DNA of 64,000 bases from Raineyella sp. LH-20 (GCF_033110965.1 NZ_CP137003.1:2418001-2482000), one strand, 5' to 3'; shown: positions 15,153-28,231, counted from the stretch's first letter. The notes: generated from the sequence alone by a model not told the origin. Translations and numbers: made by a program.

Positions 15153-16555
15153 CGCGGCGGCGGGGCCCAGTGAGCGGTGGTTTCGGTGACCGGCGCGCTC
15201 GCAACGGCCATCGCATCGGACTGGAAGACGCCACAGCGGTTCCACCGCTGCCACGTCACACCTTCGCCGCGGATGATCCGCAGGATGCTACGGGCGAGTG
15301 CCTGGAACTCCACGACGTCGACGAGATAGAGGACGCACCACGCCCCGGGAGCCAGGAGCAGGAGATTCAGGTTCTGTCGGCGTTCCGGGTCGGTCAGCAC
15401 CTGGAGGGTGACGAGCACGGCGGTGAGCCCCGCGTAGAGGAGGATCGGCGCGTAGTCCTGGGTGTGCGCGGTGTACCAGAAGAAGATCGCGAGCAGCGCC
15501 CACTCGAGGAGCAGCAGCGCTTCCGAGATCACGGCGACAGGCAGGATCAGCAGCGTCAGTGGTGCACTGTGATGGCGCCGGAGGCTGAAGAACAGCCAGC
15601 GATATCTGGCGAACGTCAGCAGCCGACCGTACTTCCACCGGAGGCGCTGCCGGCTGAGACCGCGAAGATCCTCGGCTCCTTCGGTGTAGACCACGGCGTC
15701 CGCTGCGTAGGCGATCGCGTAGCCGGCCGCCTGGATCCGGGTGGACATCTCGATGTCCTCGGTGATGATCGAGGGATCGAACCCTCCCACCTCGTCGAAG
15801 ACCCAACGCCGGTACGCCGCGGCCGCGCCGCCGACGATGTAGATCGAGTTGAGCAGCGAATCAGCCTTCTTGAAGTAGAAGCCGTAGAGGTACTCGAGCT
15901 GCTGCACGAGCCCCAGCGTGTGGCTTCGGTTCCCGATCTTCACGTTGCCGGCGACCGACATGACCCGCTCGTCCTCGAAACGCCGGACGATGTTGGTCAG
16001 GGCGTCGGCCCGGAGCACGCTGTCGGCGTCGACCGTCATCACGATCTCGCCCGACGCGAGGCCGATCCCGTGGTTGATGGCCGTCGCCTTGCCTCCGTTC
16101 GGTTGGACGTCGTAGATGATCGGGATGCGGTGTCCGGAGAGCTGGTGTTCGTGCAGGAAGGCCCGCATCACGCGGTCCGTCCCGTCGGTCGACCCGTCGT
16201 TCACGACGATCAGTTCGACGTCGGGGTAGCGACTCGCGAGGACGGATCGTACGGTGGTGAGGATCCCGACCTCCTCGTTCCAGGCGGGCACGATCACCGA
16301 GATCCGGGGCTGGTAGGTGCGTGCCCTCCGAGCGGGCGTCCGGCTGCACCGGGCGCGCCACCACGCCGTCAGTTCGTACCAGGGGGCCACGCAGATCTGG
16401 ACGAGGTACTTGAACAGGCTGGGGATGAACAGCAGGAAGATGACCAGACGCAGGGTTGCGTACTCGTCGGTGGGCCGTGCGTGGTGGGTGAAGGTGAGGA
16501 CGGCCAGTGTGGCGGTGACGACGTAGGTGCCGAGGACCAGAAGGGCCCGCCCCAT
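15149..16555 (-). CDS. Membrane GT2 glycosyltransferase, PgaC/hyaluronan-synthase-like
   Basis: 468 residues: two N-terminal membrane helices (residues 5-20 and 34-60), a GT-A domain, and C-terminal helices. Catalytic motifs are complete: ISVIVPAWNEE, VNDGSTDGT, VDADS, TEDIEMS and the processivity motif RQRLRWKYG. Such enzymes polymerise and export a beta-linked polysaccharide such as poly-N-acetylglucosamine at the membrane. The polymer made here cannot be told. The gene is preceded by a 26-codon leader ORF ending in TGATG with its start codon, with GGAGG inside the leader. Confidence 0.85.
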   Translation of the reverse strand: MGRALLVLGTYVVTATLAVLTFTHHARPTDEYATLRLVIFLLFIPSLFKYLVQICVAPWYELTAWWRARCSRTPARRARTYQPRISVIVPAWNEEVGILTTVRSVLASRYPDVELIVVNDGSTDGTDRVMRAFLHEHQLSGHRIPIIYDVQPNGGKATAINHGIGLASGEIVMTVDADSVLRADALTNIVRRFEDERVMSVAGNVKIGNRSHTLGLVQQLEYLYGFYFKKADSLLNSIYIVGGAAAAYRRWVFDEVGGFDPSIITEDIEMSTRIQAAGYAIAYAADAVVYTEGAEDLRGLSRQRLRWKYGRLLTFARYRWLFFSLRRHHSAPLTLLILPVAVISEALLLLEWALLAIFFWYTAHTQDYAPILLYAGLTAVLVTLQVLTDPERRQNLNLLLLAPGAWCVLYLVDVVEFQALARSILRIIRGEGVTWQRWNRCGVFQSDAMAVASAPVTETTAHWAPPPR

Positions 16556-16635
16556 CAGCGCCTTCCTCCGGCGAGCGGCCCGTCGTCACGGGTGGACGGC
16601 GTCGGCTCGGGCACAGGACGAAGGCGGGACTGCAT
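16555..16635 (-). CDS. 26-codon leader ORF before the GT2 gene
   Basis: ATG 16635 lies 6 bp after TACGAT, the leaderless -10 layout seen elsewhere in the window. The peptide is basic and proline-rich (MQSRLRPVPEPTPSTRDDG and then LAGGRR). It ends in TGATG overlapping the synthase ATG, and its last codons contain the synthase ribosome site. It could couple synthase translation to leader translation. No function is claimed for the peptide itself. Confidence 0.45.
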   Translation of the reverse strand: MQSRLRPVPEPTPSTRDDGPLAGGRR

Positions 16636-16641
16636 GGCGCC

Positions 16642-16647
16642 ATCGTA
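16642..16647 (-). promoter_or_regulatory. Leaderless -10 box of the GT2 operon
   Basis: TACGAT on the minus strand, 6 bp before ATG 16635; the same TACGAT with GGCGCCATG is found before the response regulator at 5982. Confidence 0.45.
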
Positions 16648-16741
16648 ATCTTCCCGTGACCTTGGCCACGGCAGATGTCGCTGTGAAGTCCCCCTGAACG
16701 GCGGTCCTTGACTGGCGTTTCCTGAGCGTGCCCGGTCCTGT

Positions 16742-16779
16742 GCGATGGCCCCGGCCCTGATCAGAGCCGGGGCCATCGC
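16742..16779 (-). terminator. Hairpin terminator after katG
   Basis: A perfect 14-bp stem (GCGATGGCCCCGGC with GCCGGGGCCATCGC) and 10-nt loop begin 5 bp after the katG stop. Confidence 0.75.
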
Positions 16780-16784
16780 TTCTG

Positions 16785-19868
<3,084 letters not shown>

Positions 19869-19885
19869 TCAGATGCCCGCAGACG

Positions 19886-20596
19886 TCACTGCCCGTAGAC
19901 GTTCTGGTAGCGGTCGTAGAGCCGGTCGATGTCGGCCTGCTGCATCGGTACCGGGGTGCCGAGCTGGCGGGCGAAGTGCACCGTACGGGCGACGTCCTCG
20001 AGCATCACGGCGGCCTTCACGGCCTCACGGGCGGTCGCGCCGATGGTGAACGGACCGTGGTTGGCCATCAGCACCGCGCGGGACCGGCTGGCGCGCAGGG
20101 TCTCCACGATGCCCTGGCCGATCGAGTCATCGCCGATCAGCGCGAAGGGACCGACCGGGATCTCCCCGCCGAACTCGTCGGCCATCATCGTCAGCACGCA
20201 GGGGATCGGCTCGCGTCGGGCCGACCAGGCGGTCGCGTAGTCGGAGTGGGTGTGGACCACACCGCCGATCTCCGGCATGTTCCGGTAGACGTACGCGTGC
20301 GCGGCCGTGTCGGACGAGGGCTTGCGGTCACCCTCGACCAGAGTGCCGTCGAGATCGCAGACGACCATCGCCTCGGGGCTGAGGTCGTCGTACGAGACGC
20401 CGGACGGCTTGATCACCATCAGGTCGGCCCCCGGGACCCGGGCGGACACGTTGCCCGCGGTCCACACGACCAGGGCGTTGCGGGGGAGCTCGGCGTGCAG
20501 GTCGGCGACCTCGGCCTTGAGGCGGTCGACGACGGCGCGCAGCTCGTCGGGGACCCCGGCAGGGGCTGTCGTGCTGGGCGCGGGGGTCTGGGACAT
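19886..20596 (-). CDS. araD: L-ribulose-5-phosphate 4-epimerase
   Basis: 236 residues of the class II aldolase/epimerase family: TAGNVSAR and IKPSGVSYDDL for phosphate binding, VVHTHSDYATAW with zinc ligands, and NHGPFTIG. It converts L-ribulose 5-phosphate to D-xylulose 5-phosphate, the last step of arabinose entry into the pentose phosphate pathway. It is divergent from the kinase gene, with an ara-type operator in between. ATG 20596 follows AGGGAGG; a longer frame to 20914 is a shadow of the other strand. Confidence 0.92.
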   Translation of the reverse strand: MSQTPAPSTTAPAGVPDELRAVVDRLKAEVADLHAELPRNALVVWTAGNVSARVPGADLMVIKPSGVSYDDLSPEAMVVCDLDGTLVEGDRKPSSDTAAHAYVYRNMPEIGGVVHTHSDYATAWSARREPIPCVLTMMADEFGGEIPVGPFALIGDDSIGQGIVETLRASRSRAVLMANHGPFTIGATAREAVKAAVMLEDVARTVHFARQLGTPVPMQQADIDRLYDRYQNVYGQ

Positions 20597-20693
20597 GGGT
20601 GCCTCCCTGTGCCGGGCTCCGATGCCCGGTCTCGTGTGTGGGTCCGGGACGGAGGGCCCCTGCCCAAAGGTCCGGGGGGCTGTTCCTCCGCTC

Positions 20694-20709
20694 ATGTGAA
20701 CGGTAACAT
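20694..20709. promoter_or_regulatory. Ara operator 1 (araD/araB intergenic)
   Basis: ATGTGAACGGTAACAT matches the perfect palindrome found twice upstream of araA and the ABC operon at 14 of 16 positions. It lies between the divergent araD and araB genes, the only such site in 20597-20825, so one bound regulator could control both. Confidence 0.75.
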
Positions 20710-20825
20710 TGTCGTCGTACGAGGTCCAGTGCACCTCTGTGCGGAACGTGTGTGCTGGCGTGGCATGCTCGTGTCGTCGGTGGACGTCGTGCCGCCACCA
20801 CCAGGAACGACCAGGAGGATCAACG

Positions 20826-22430
20826 ATGATCGACCCCATCACGGACCAGGCCCGGGAGGCCATCGCCGCGGGGAGGGCGGTGCTCGGCATGGAGCTGGGC
20901 TCGACGCGCATCAAGGCCGTGTTGATCGGCCCCGACCACGAGCCGATCGCGGTGGGTAGTCACGCTTGGGAGAACCGGTTCGTCGATCGCCGTTGGACGT
21001 ACGCCCTGGAGGACGTCTGGGCGGGCGTACAGGCCTGCTATGCCGACCTCGTCGCCGACGTACGCCGCCGTTTCGACCTGGAACTGACCGGCCTCGGTGC
21101 CCTGGGCGTCTCCGCGATGATGCATGGCTACCTGGCCTTCGACGAGGCGGGGGAGTTGCTCGTCCCATTCCGGACCTGGCGCAACACCTCCACCGGGCGG
21201 GCAGCCGACGAGTTGACCGAGCTCTTCGACTTCCACGTGCCGCAGCGCTGGAGCATCGCCCACCTGCGCCAGGCGATGCTCGACGGCGAGGAGCACGTCT
21301 CCCGGGTCGCTCAGATCACCACGCTGGCCGGCTACGTCCACTGGCGGTTGACCGGCCGGCGGGTGCTCGGCGTCGGTGATGCCAGCGGCATGTTCCCGAT
21401 CGACTCCTCGACCGGGACGTACGTCGCCGGGATGGTCGACCGGTTCGACGAGGTGGCCTCCGCGGAGGGCATGCCGTGGCGGCTCGGGGACCTGTTGCCG
21501 ACCGTGCTGTCGGCCGGTGAGGACGCCGGCACGCTGACGGCGGACGGTGCGCGGCTGCTCGATCCGACCGGCGCGTTGCAGCCCGGTGTCCCGATGTGTC
21601 CGCCGGAAGGCGATGCGGGGACGGGCATGGTCGCCACCGGCTCGGTCGCGCCACTGACCGGCAACGTCAGCGCCGGCACCAGCATCTTCGCCATGGTCGT
21701 CCTGGAGCGCGAGCTCAGCCAGCGCTATCCCGAGCTCGACATGGTCACCACCCCGTCGGGTCACCCGGTCGCGATGGTGCACTGCAACAACGGTGCCAGC
21801 GAGGTCGACGCCTGGGCCGGGGTCTTCGGGGAGTTCGCCACCGCACTGGGCGCGCCCGCCGAGCCGTCGCGGGTGTTCGAGACCCTGTTTCGGGCGGCGC
21901 TGTCCGCCGACGCCGATGGGGGCGGTCTGGTGACGTACAACTTCCTCTCCGGTGAGCACAACGTCGGCCTGGCGGAGGGCCGCCCGATGGTCGTCCGGAC
22001 TCCCGACAGCACGCTCAACCTGGCCAACTTCATGCGGGCCCAGCTCTTCGGCATGCTTGGCACGCTGCGGCTCGGGATGGACGTGCTGACGGCCGAGGGC
22101 GTACGAATCACGTCGATGTACGGCCACGGGGGCTTCTTCCGGACCGAGGGTGTGGGGCAGCGGATCCTCGCTGCGGCGCTTGATGCGCCGGTGACGGTCG
22201 GGTCGAGCGCGGGTGAGGGTGGGGCCTGGGGTATCGCGGTGCTGGCGGCTTTCCTGCGTGACCGGGCTGGCGATGAGTCGCTGCCGGACTATCTGCGGAC
22301 GACGGTTTTCGCCGGGGCTCAGCTGGCGGCGATGGACCCCGATCCGGCCGATGTTGCTGGTTTCGCCGCGTTCATGGAGCGCTTCCAGCGCGGTCTGGAC
22401 GTCGAACGAGCGGCCGTCGAGCGGCTCTGA
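20826..22430 (+). CDS. araB: FGGY-family L-ribulokinase
   Basis: 534 residues of the FGGY sugar kinase fold. [14 protein letters not shown] is the N-terminal phosphate loop, [13 protein letters not shown] and [15 protein letters not shown] lie in the sugar site, and [15 protein letters not shown] and [14 protein letters not shown] are in the second ATPase half. Position with araD and araA assigns L-ribulose as substrate; the sequence resembles xylulokinases, as do the kinases of other actinobacterial ara clusters. AGGAGG precedes ATG 20826. Its upstream leader and 3' end recur in a remnant at 45543-45765. Confidence 0.87.
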   Translation: MIDPITDQAREAIAAGRAVLGMELGSTRIKAVLIGPDHEPIAVGSHAWENRFVDRRWTYALEDVWAGVQACYADLVADVRRRFDLELTGLGALGVSAMMHGYLAFDEAGELLVPFRTWRNTSTGRAADELTELFDFHVPQRWSIAHLRQAMLDGEEHVSRVAQITTLAGYVHWRLTGRRVLGVGDASGMFPIDSSTGTYVAGMVDRFDEVASAEGMPWRLGDLLPTVLSAGEDAGTLTADGARLLDPTGALQPGVPMCPPEGDAGTGMVATGSVAPLTGNVSAGTSIFAMVVLERELSQRYPELDMVTTPSGHPVAMVHCNNGASEVDAWAGVFGEFATALGAPAEPSRVFETLFRAALSADADGGGLVTYNFLSGEHNVGLAEGRPMVVRTPDSTLNLANFMRAQLFGMLGTLRLGMDVLTAEGVRITSMYGHGGFFRTEGVGQRILAAALDAPVTVGSSAGEGGAWGIAVLAAFLRDRAGDESLPDYLRTTVFAGAQLAAMDPDPADVAGFAAFMERFQRGLDVERAAVERL

Positions 22431-22442
22431 CGCGGCAGGAGA

Positions 22443-22478
22443 GATCCGCCCGACCGTCACCGATCGGCCGGGCGGATC
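22443..22478. terminator. Bidirectional hairpin between araB and the patatin gene
   Basis: GATCCGCCCG pairs with CGGGCGGATC around a 16-nt loop, between two convergent stops. Confidence 0.65.
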
Positions 22479-22487
22479 CCCTCGGTA

Positions 22488-23480
22488 TCACCTCCAGAAT
22501 GCAGCGAGCTGCTCGGCACAGGCCCGGCCTTGCCGGTAGCCGGCGCGGGCAGCCGCCGGACGCAGCGACAGGTCCATGGCATGGGCGCCGAACAGGTGCT
22601 CGGAGTCGTCGTCGGGGACGATCGTTTCGACCCGGCTGCCGTGGGCTCGCAGGTCCTCGACCTGGGTGGACAGGTGCGTGCCCCACTCCTGGGGGTGGAG
22701 CGATCGGCCGCCGAAGGGCGACAGCACCAGCACCCGGGCATATCCGGCTGCCAGATCGGCATTCTCGGCGTTGGAGCGGTAGCCGCCGTCGATGTACCGG
22801 CCCTCGCCGGTGGCGTACGCGAAGCTGCTGGAACAGCTGGCGGCCACGGCGTCCACCAGGTCGACCCCACTGTGGCGGTCGAACACGACGGGTGCACCGC
22901 TACGGGCATCGACCGCGGTGATCAGCAGCGTACGTTCCGGCCAGTGCCGGCCGGGCAGGCGCGCGGCGACGGTTTCGCGCCAGCCCTCCTGTCGGGAGCT
23001 GCCCTGCGCGGCAGCCGCCTCGAGCGCGGCCACACCCATGCGGCGGCGCAGATCGGCAGCATCGTCAGCGGCAGCGATGATGGCTCTCAGCCGCTCCAGA
23101 TGGTCGGTCACCGGTCGATTGCCCACGCGTCCTCCGGCGGATCCGCCCGGGCCGGTGGGTTGCCGGGGTGCGGCGTCGAGGATGGCGGCCAGCAGTTCGG
23201 TGGGGGAGGCACCGGTGAGCTGCGCCGCGGCCGTGGATCCGGCCGACGTCCCGATGGTCAGATCGGCCCCGGTCACGTCCAGTCCGGCCTCGAAGAGACC
23301 GGCGATGACGCCGATCAGCCAGGCGTTGCCCGTGGATCCTCCGCCTCCGAGGACCAGGGCTCGTTCGCCTCCGGGCACTCGCCCGGTGGCGTCGACCTGC
23401 GGCTGGTCCTGGTCGGACGTCGGTCGGTCGGAACTCGTCGTCGTAGCGCCGTACGGAGTGGGAGTAGGTGTGGTGTTCAT
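22488..23480 (-). CDS. Patatin-like phospholipase
   Basis: 330 residues with the patatin features in order: oxyanion loop LGGGGSTGNAWLIG, nucleophile elbow IGTSAGS (the GXSXG serine) and the catalytic Asp in YIDGGYRSNAEN. The first 40 residues are Thr/Pro-rich and disordered, with no signal peptide. Family members hydrolyse acyl esters of lipids; the natural substrate is unknown. It converges on araB and seems unrelated to arabinose use. The gap 23481-23701 shows no gene. Confidence 0.87.
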   Translation of the reverse strand: MNTTPTPTPYGATTTSSDRPTSDQDQPQVDATGRVPGGERALVLGGGGSTGNAWLIGVIAGLFEAGLDVTGADLTIGTSAGSTAAAQLTGASPTELLAAILDAAPRQPTGPGGSAGGRVGNRPVTDHLERLRAIIAAADDAADLRRRMGVAALEAAAAQGSSRQEGWRETVAARLPGRHWPERTLLITAVDARSGAPVVFDRHSGVDLVDAVAASCSSSFAYATGEGRYIDGGYRSNAENADLAAGYARVLVLSPFGGRSLHPQEWGTHLSTQVEDLRAHGSRVETIVPDDDSEHLFGAHAMDLSLRPAAARAGYRQGRACAEQLAAFWR

Positions 23481-23701
23481 GGGAGTCGCCCTTCGCGAGG
23501 TGCCTGTACGGGCGCTCCCGGTGTGGCGACTACCTCAGTCGCGCGATCGTGGCTGGCGGGGGAGCACCCACTGCGGATACAGCGTTCATGGGACTCACCT
23601 CCTGCCGATGGATCACGATCGTCGAAAACGTAGCATGCCGGTGACGCGACGTGCCACCGTCGGCGGGTCCCGCCCGGCGTCCGCTGGGGTGCCGGCGTCC
23701 G

Positions 23702-24733
23702 CTACACCGCCCGGGTGGATTCCCGGATGACCAGGGTGGGGTCGATCCGGCGCGGCATCGCCGGGACGTCCTCCCCGAGCAGCGCCAGCAGCACGGTGAC
23801 CCCGGCGACACCGAGCGTCTCGAAGTCCTGATGGATCGTCGTCAGGGGCGGGCGGAAGTGCGGGCTCTCCGGGATGTCGTCGAAGCCCACCACGCTGATG
23901 TCCTCGGGGATCCGCAGTCCTCGATCCGACAGAGCGTGGATGAGTCCCAGCGCCATCTGGTCGTTCGCCGCGAAGACCGCGGTCAGGTCGGGGATCTCCA
24001 GCAACTGGTCGGCGGCGGCATAGCCGGCGTCCGGGCTCCAGTCCCCGCGGGCGGGCGTCGGCGTCGGCAGGCCGGCCTGCTCGAGGACGAAGCGCCACTC
24101 CGCCTCACGGGCGCAGGAATCGAGCCAGTCCCTGGGGCCGGTGACGTGGCCGATGACACGGTGGCCCTGGTCGAGCAGGTGCTGGACCGCGAGCCGGGCG
24201 CCCTTGGCCTGGTCGACGCCGACCCGGGGGAGTCCGAGGTCGCGGGCCGGGTCGTCGGCCCGGCCGGCGAGCGAGCCCAGCAGCACGCAGGAGTCCGGCA
24301 GGTCCAGCTGGCCGAGGGACTCGAGCGTCTCGGTCCGGGGCACGATCACCACCAGCCCTTCGACGTCCTGCCCGGTGAGGAAGTCCACGCCCTCCCGGAA
24401 GTCCTCGATCGAGTCGGGGGTGACCGTGTAGGTGGTGGACGAGTAGCCCGCCTTGCGGGCGGCGACCTCGCTGCCGCGCAGCATGCTGATCGGGCCGTAG
24501 TGGCTCGTGGACTCGATGATCATCCCGATCCGGCGGGTGCGCCCGTGGGCGAGGGCCCGGGCGACGGCGCTGGGTCGATATCCGAGTTCGGCGATGGCGG
24601 CCTGGACCCGTTCGCGGGTCTCCGGCCGGATCTGCGGGCTGTCGTTGATCACCCGTGACACGGTCTGGTGCGACACCCCCGCCACGCGGGCGACGTCGCG
24701 CATGCTCGGTGCCCTGCCACCCTCAGCCGGCAT
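23702..24733 (-). CDS. LacI-family regulator of the arabinose genes
   Basis: 343 residues: an N-terminal LacI helix-turn-helix (SMRDVARVAGVSHQTVSRVI, then PETRERVQAAIAELGYRPSA with the hinge) and a periplasmic-binding-like sugar domain (GVDFLTGQDVEGLVVI, FAANDQMALGLIHAL, VVGFDDIPESPHF). It lies 73 bp after araA on the same strand, so it is probably co-transcribed and autoregulated through the araA operator. The three 16-bp palindromes in the ara region have the central CG expected for LacI proteins. ATG 24733 has GGGAGAGG in front. Confidence 0.88.
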   Translation of the reverse strand: MPAEGGRAPSMRDVARVAGVSHQTVSRVINDSPQIRPETRERVQAAIAELGYRPSAVARALAHGRTRRIGMIIESTSHYGPISMLRGSEVAARKAGYSSTTYTVTPDSIEDFREGVDFLTGQDVEGLVVIVPRTETLESLGQLDLPDSCVLLGSLAGRADDPARDLGLPRVGVDQAKGARLAVQHLLDQGHRVIGHVTGPRDWLDSCAREAEWRFVLEQAGLPTPTPARGDWSPDAGYAAADQLLEIPDLTAVFAANDQMALGLIHALSDRGLRIPEDISVVGFDDIPESPHFRPPLTTIHQDFETLGVAGVTVLLALLGEDVPAMPRRIDPTLVIRESTRAV

Positions 24734-24806
24734 CGTACGATCCTCTCCCTGACGGTGCGGGCCCCGGGTGTCAGTCGACGCCGGGACCCGCAGGCTTCTT
24801 GTCACA

Positions 24807-26339
24807 TTACGCGATACCGGCCGGCGTCGGGCCTCCACGGAAGGTCGACTCCAGATGCAGGGTGCGCTCGAAGACCGGCATCGTCGTGTGCTCGTCGATC
24901 AGGGCGATCTCGACCCCGGCCATCCGGGCGAAGTCGACGAACACCTCCGGCGTCAGCGCCGTGCTCATCACCGTGTGGTGCGCCGCCCCCGAGGCGAGCC
25001 ACGCCTTCGCCGAGGTGACGAAGTCCGGCCGAGGCTGCCACAGCGCGCGGCCGACGGGCAGCTGGGGGAGTGCCGCCCGGGGCTCGACCAGATCGATGGC
25101 GTTGGCGATCAGCCGGAAGCGGTTGCGGACGTCGACCATGGCGACGACGACGCCCGGGCCCGGGTCGGCCGTGAAGACCAGCCGGCACGGGTCCTCCTTG
25201 CCGCCGATGCCCAGCGGGTGGATCTCCAGGGTGGGCCGATCTGTGGTGAGGTTGGGTGAGACCTCGAGCATGTGCGCCCCGAGGATCACCTCGTCGCCGG
25301 GGGTGAGGTCGTAGGTGTAGTCCTCCATCAAGGAGGCGCCGCCGGGCAGGCCGGCGCCCATCACCGCGGCGAGGTGGATGAGGATGGCGGTCTTCCAGTC
25401 ACCCTCGGCGCCGAACCCGTAACCGTCGGCCATGAGTCGCTGCACACCGATACCGGGCAGCTGACGCAGCGTGCCGAGGTCCTCGAAGCTGTCGGTGAAC
25501 GCCTGGAAGCCCCCCTCCTCGAGGAAGTCCCGCAGGCCCAGCTCCTGCTGCGCGGCGACTCGGAGCGACTCGCGGCGGTCGCCGTCGGGCCCCAGCTCGG
25601 GAACGACGTCGTAGAGCTCGTCGTACTCGGCGACCAGCGCGTCGATCCGCTCCTCGCTCACCGCGTCGACGCGGGCGATCAGGTCGTTGACCGGCCAGGT
25701 GTTGATGGACGCCCCGAAGACGGTCTCGGCCTCGGTCTTGTCACCCTCGGTCACGGCCACATAGCGCATGTTGTCACCGAAGCGGGCGACCTTCATCCCC
25801 CGGAGGGCGGCCAGGCCGGCGGCGGCCCGCGACCAAGCGCCGATCTCGGCGGCGACGCGCTGATCGGACGCGTGGCCGATGACCGACTTCCGCTGCACGC
25901 CGAGGCGGGACAGGATGTAGCCGAACTCACGGTCGCCGTGCGCGGACTGGTTGAGGTTCATGAAGTCGAAGTCGAGGTCGGCGTACGGCAGCTCGATGTT
26001 CGCCTGGGTGTGCAGGTGCAGCAGCGGCTTCTGGAGCGTACGCAGCCCGCGGATCCACATCTTCGCCGGCGAGAACGTGTGCATCCAGGTCATCACGCCG
26101 ATGACTTCGGGGTCGGCATTGGCCTCGCGGACGGCCTGGACGATGCCCTCGGTGTCCTTGAGGACGGGCATCCAGACCACCTCGACGGGGATCTCCGCGG
26201 CGGCGTTGAGCTGGGCGACGATCGCCTGGGACTGCTCGGCCACGCGCCGCAGCACATCCTCCCCGTACAGCTCCTGACTGCCGATCAGGAACCAGACCTT
26301 ACGCGTCGAGAGATCCGCGATGATGCTTCGTCCGGGCAT
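24807..26339 (-). CDS. araA: L-arabinose isomerase
   Basis: 510 residues, the usual AraA length. Recognisable blocks are [16 protein letters not shown] at the start, [25 protein letters not shown], [18 protein letters not shown] [15 protein letters not shown], then FGAEGDWKT and LMEDYTYDL with catalytic glutamates, EVSPNL, and [11 protein letters not shown] with the late His. It converts L-arabinose to L-ribulose, the first step. The promoter carries a perfect ara operator. GAAGGA precedes ATG 26339. Confidence 0.96.
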   Translation of the reverse strand: MPGRSIIADLSTRKVWFLIGSQELYGEDVLRRVAEQSQAIVAQLNAAAEIPVEVVWMPVLKDTEGIVQAVREANADPEVIGVMTWMHTFSPAKMWIRGLRTLQKPLLHLHTQANIELPYADLDFDFMNLNQSAHGDREFGYILSRLGVQRKSVIGHASDQRVAAEIGAWSRAAAGLAALRGMKVARFGDNMRYVAVTEGDKTEAETVFGASINTWPVNDLIARVDAVSEERIDALVAEYDELYDVVPELGPDGDRRESLRVAAQQELGLRDFLEEGGFQAFTDSFEDLGTLRQLPGIGVQRLMADGYGFGAEGDWKTAILIHLAAVMGAGLPGGASLMEDYTYDLTPGDEVILGAHMLEVSPNLTTDRPTLEIHPLGIGGKEDPCRLVFTADPGPGVVVAMVDVRNRFRLIANAIDLVEPRAALPQLPVGRALWQPRPDFVTSAKAWLASGAAHHTVMSTALTPEVFVDFARMAGVEIALIDEHTTMPVFERTLHLESTFRGGPTPAGIA

Positions 26340-26552
26340 GGGAAATTTCCTTCGTCAGATGGGTGCACCGTGGCCGGGGGTCTCGGCCCGCTCCGTGCGG
26401 GCGGCCGTGCCGCGGCGACAGAGGCCGCCAAAGGGTCCCGGCAATGATGGTGGTGCAGCCACAGGGTGCGCGTCGCGGCGGCCCTCGGGCGGGTCGCGCG
26501 GCGCATGACTGACTCCCTTGTCCGGACCCTTGTAGGGCCTGCGTCATCCAGG

Positions 26553-26582
26553 ATGTTACCGGTAACATTTTGTGGGAGTCAA
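26553..26582 (-). promoter_or_regulatory. araA promoter with overlapping ara operator 2
   Basis: On the minus strand TTGACT (26582-26577), an 18-bp spacer, then TAACAT (26558-26553). The perfect palindrome ATGTTACCGGTAACAT occupies 26553-26568, covering the -10 box, so a bound LacI protein would block RNA polymerase. The leader to araA is about 200 nt and otherwise featureless. Confidence 0.75.
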
Positions 26583-26721
26583 GCGTCGGTCGACGGTCGT
26601 CCGCCGCGGCTCGGCGGGGTGCAGCCCCTCGCGTTCGGTGGATGAACCCGTCCGGTAGCGTCGCTCTGCGGTCGCAGCGGAGCCGGATCGGCGCCACCTG
26701 CAGTCCCCTCTCGCGCAGGGC

Positions 26722-26782
26722 TTGACAGAGCCCGGGTGCAGGGTGTGAAAATACTGCTACAGGTCGATGTTACCGGTAACAT
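26722..26782 (+). promoter_or_regulatory. Promoter and ara operator 3 of the sugar ABC operon
   Basis: A consensus TTGACA at 26722-26727 is followed after 18 bp by TGAAAAT, and the perfect palindrome ATGTTACCGGTAACAT lies just downstream at 26767-26782. The long leader 26783-27132 has no ORF with a ribosome site. Confidence 0.65.
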
Positions 26783-27132
26783 GGTGACATCGGACCAGGA
26801 CGGCCCGGGTTCCCGCGGACCGCTTCAGGGGTCGAATGTCGCCGTCGCATTCGCGAGCGTGTGCGGTGGAGTCAATCGATCCCGCGACCTACCACTCGTT
26901 CCGACACCCTCCTGTCCAGCGCTTCGACGAACGGCCGGTCCTGACCGGCCCTCGCTCGAGGATCTGGCTCGGGGCCAAACAAGCCGGCCGTCCCGTGCAG
27001 TCAACGTGCCGGACCGCCACCTGCCGCCTCCTCGCTCCGGGGCAGTAGGCACGACCCACCGCCTCCCCGGGGGATCCCGGGCAGGCTCGATCCGATCTCG
27101 CAACGATGCGTGATCGGGGAAAGAGAGCAATC

Positions 27133-28221
27133 ATGCGCAAGCTTCTTGCGATCATCCTCGCGGGAATCATGGCCCTCGCCATGGCCGCCTGTGGCCGGTC
27201 CACGGACTCGGCACCCGCGGGCTCGACCACGACGAAGGGGACGATCGGTGTGGCGATGCCCACCAAGACGTCCGAACGCTGGATCAAGGACGGCGACAAC
27301 ATCAAGAACGCCCTCGAGGCGGCCGGCTACAAGGTGAACCTCCAGTACGCCAACGACGACATCCCGACCCAGGTGACCCAGGTCTCCGACATGGTGACCA
27401 AGAAGAACCAGGTCCTCGTCGTCGCCGCCATCGACGGTGTGGCCCTCAAGGGTGCGCTCAAGGACGCCAAGGACGCCGGCATCCCGGTGATCGCGTACGA
27501 CCGCCTGCTCCGTGAGACCGACGCGGTGGCCTACTACACCACCTTCGACAACTACAAGGTCGGCGTGCAGCAGGGTGAGTCCCTGGTCAAGGGACTCGAG
27601 GCCAGCGGTGCCCCCAAGCCGTACAACGTCGAGGTCTTCGCAGGCTCTCCCGACGACAACAACGCGACCTTCTTCTACAAGGGTGCGATGAGCGTCCTGC
27701 AGCCGAAGATCGACTCCGGTGAGCTCAAGGTCCGCTCCGGTGAGACCGACTTCAACACCGTGGCGACCCTGCGCTGGGACGCCGCCACCGCCAAGAAGCG
27801 GATGGAGAACCTGCTGACCAAGTCGTACACCTCGGCTGACGTCAACGGTGTGCTGTCCCCGTACGACGGCATCTCCCGCGGCGTCATCGCCGCCCTCAAG
27901 GGCGCCGGCTACGGCTCCGGCGGCAAGAAGCTCCCGGTGGTCACCGGCCAGGACGCCGAGCTCGAGTCGGTGAAGAGCATCCTCGCGGGTGAGCAGTACT
28001 CCACCATCTTCAAGGACACCGGCAAGCTCGCCGACGCCACGGTCACCATGATCCAGCAGATCGCCAGCAGCCAGACCGTCACCACGAACGACACCTCCTC
28101 GTACAACAACGGCGTGAAGGTCGTCCCGACGATGCTCCTCGACCCTGTCTCCGTGGACAAGTCGAACATCCAGCAGGTCCTGACCGACGCCAAGTACTAC
28201 ACGGCCGACCAGCTCAAGTAG
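27133..28221 (+). CDS. Sugar-binding lipoprotein of the ABC importer (ChvE/XylF type)
   Basis: 362 residues with a lipoprotein signal (ILAGIMALAMAACGRS, lipidated Cys near residue 20) and a type 1 periplasmic-binding fold (GVAMPTKTSERWIKDG, VVAAIDGVALKGAL, FAGSPDDNNATFFYKGAM, VVTGQDAEL). It resembles the multiple-sugar binders ChvE and XylF; arabinose or xylose is the likely ligand given the shared ara operator. AAAGAGAG lies before ATG 27133. It is the first gene of a three-gene operon, separated from the ATPase gene by a hairpin that may favour its expression. Confidence 0.9.
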   Translation: MRKLLAIILAGIMALAMAACGRSTDSAPAGSTTTKGTIGVAMPTKTSERWIKDGDNIKNALEAAGYKVNLQYANDDIPTQVTQVSDMVTKKNQVLVVAAIDGVALKGALKDAKDAGIPVIAYDRLLRETDAVAYYTTFDNYKVGVQQGESLVKGLEASGAPKPYNVEVFAGSPDDNNATFFYKGAMSVLQPKIDSGELKVRSGETDFNTVATLRWDAATAKKRMENLLTKSYTSADVNGVLSPYDGISRGVIAALKGAGYGSGGKKLPVVTGQDAELESVKSILAGEQYSTIFKDTGKLADATVTMIQQIASSQTVTTNDTSSYNNGVKVVPTMLLDPVSVDKSNIQQVLTDAKYYTADQLK

Positions 28222-28231
28222 TCCGGATTCC

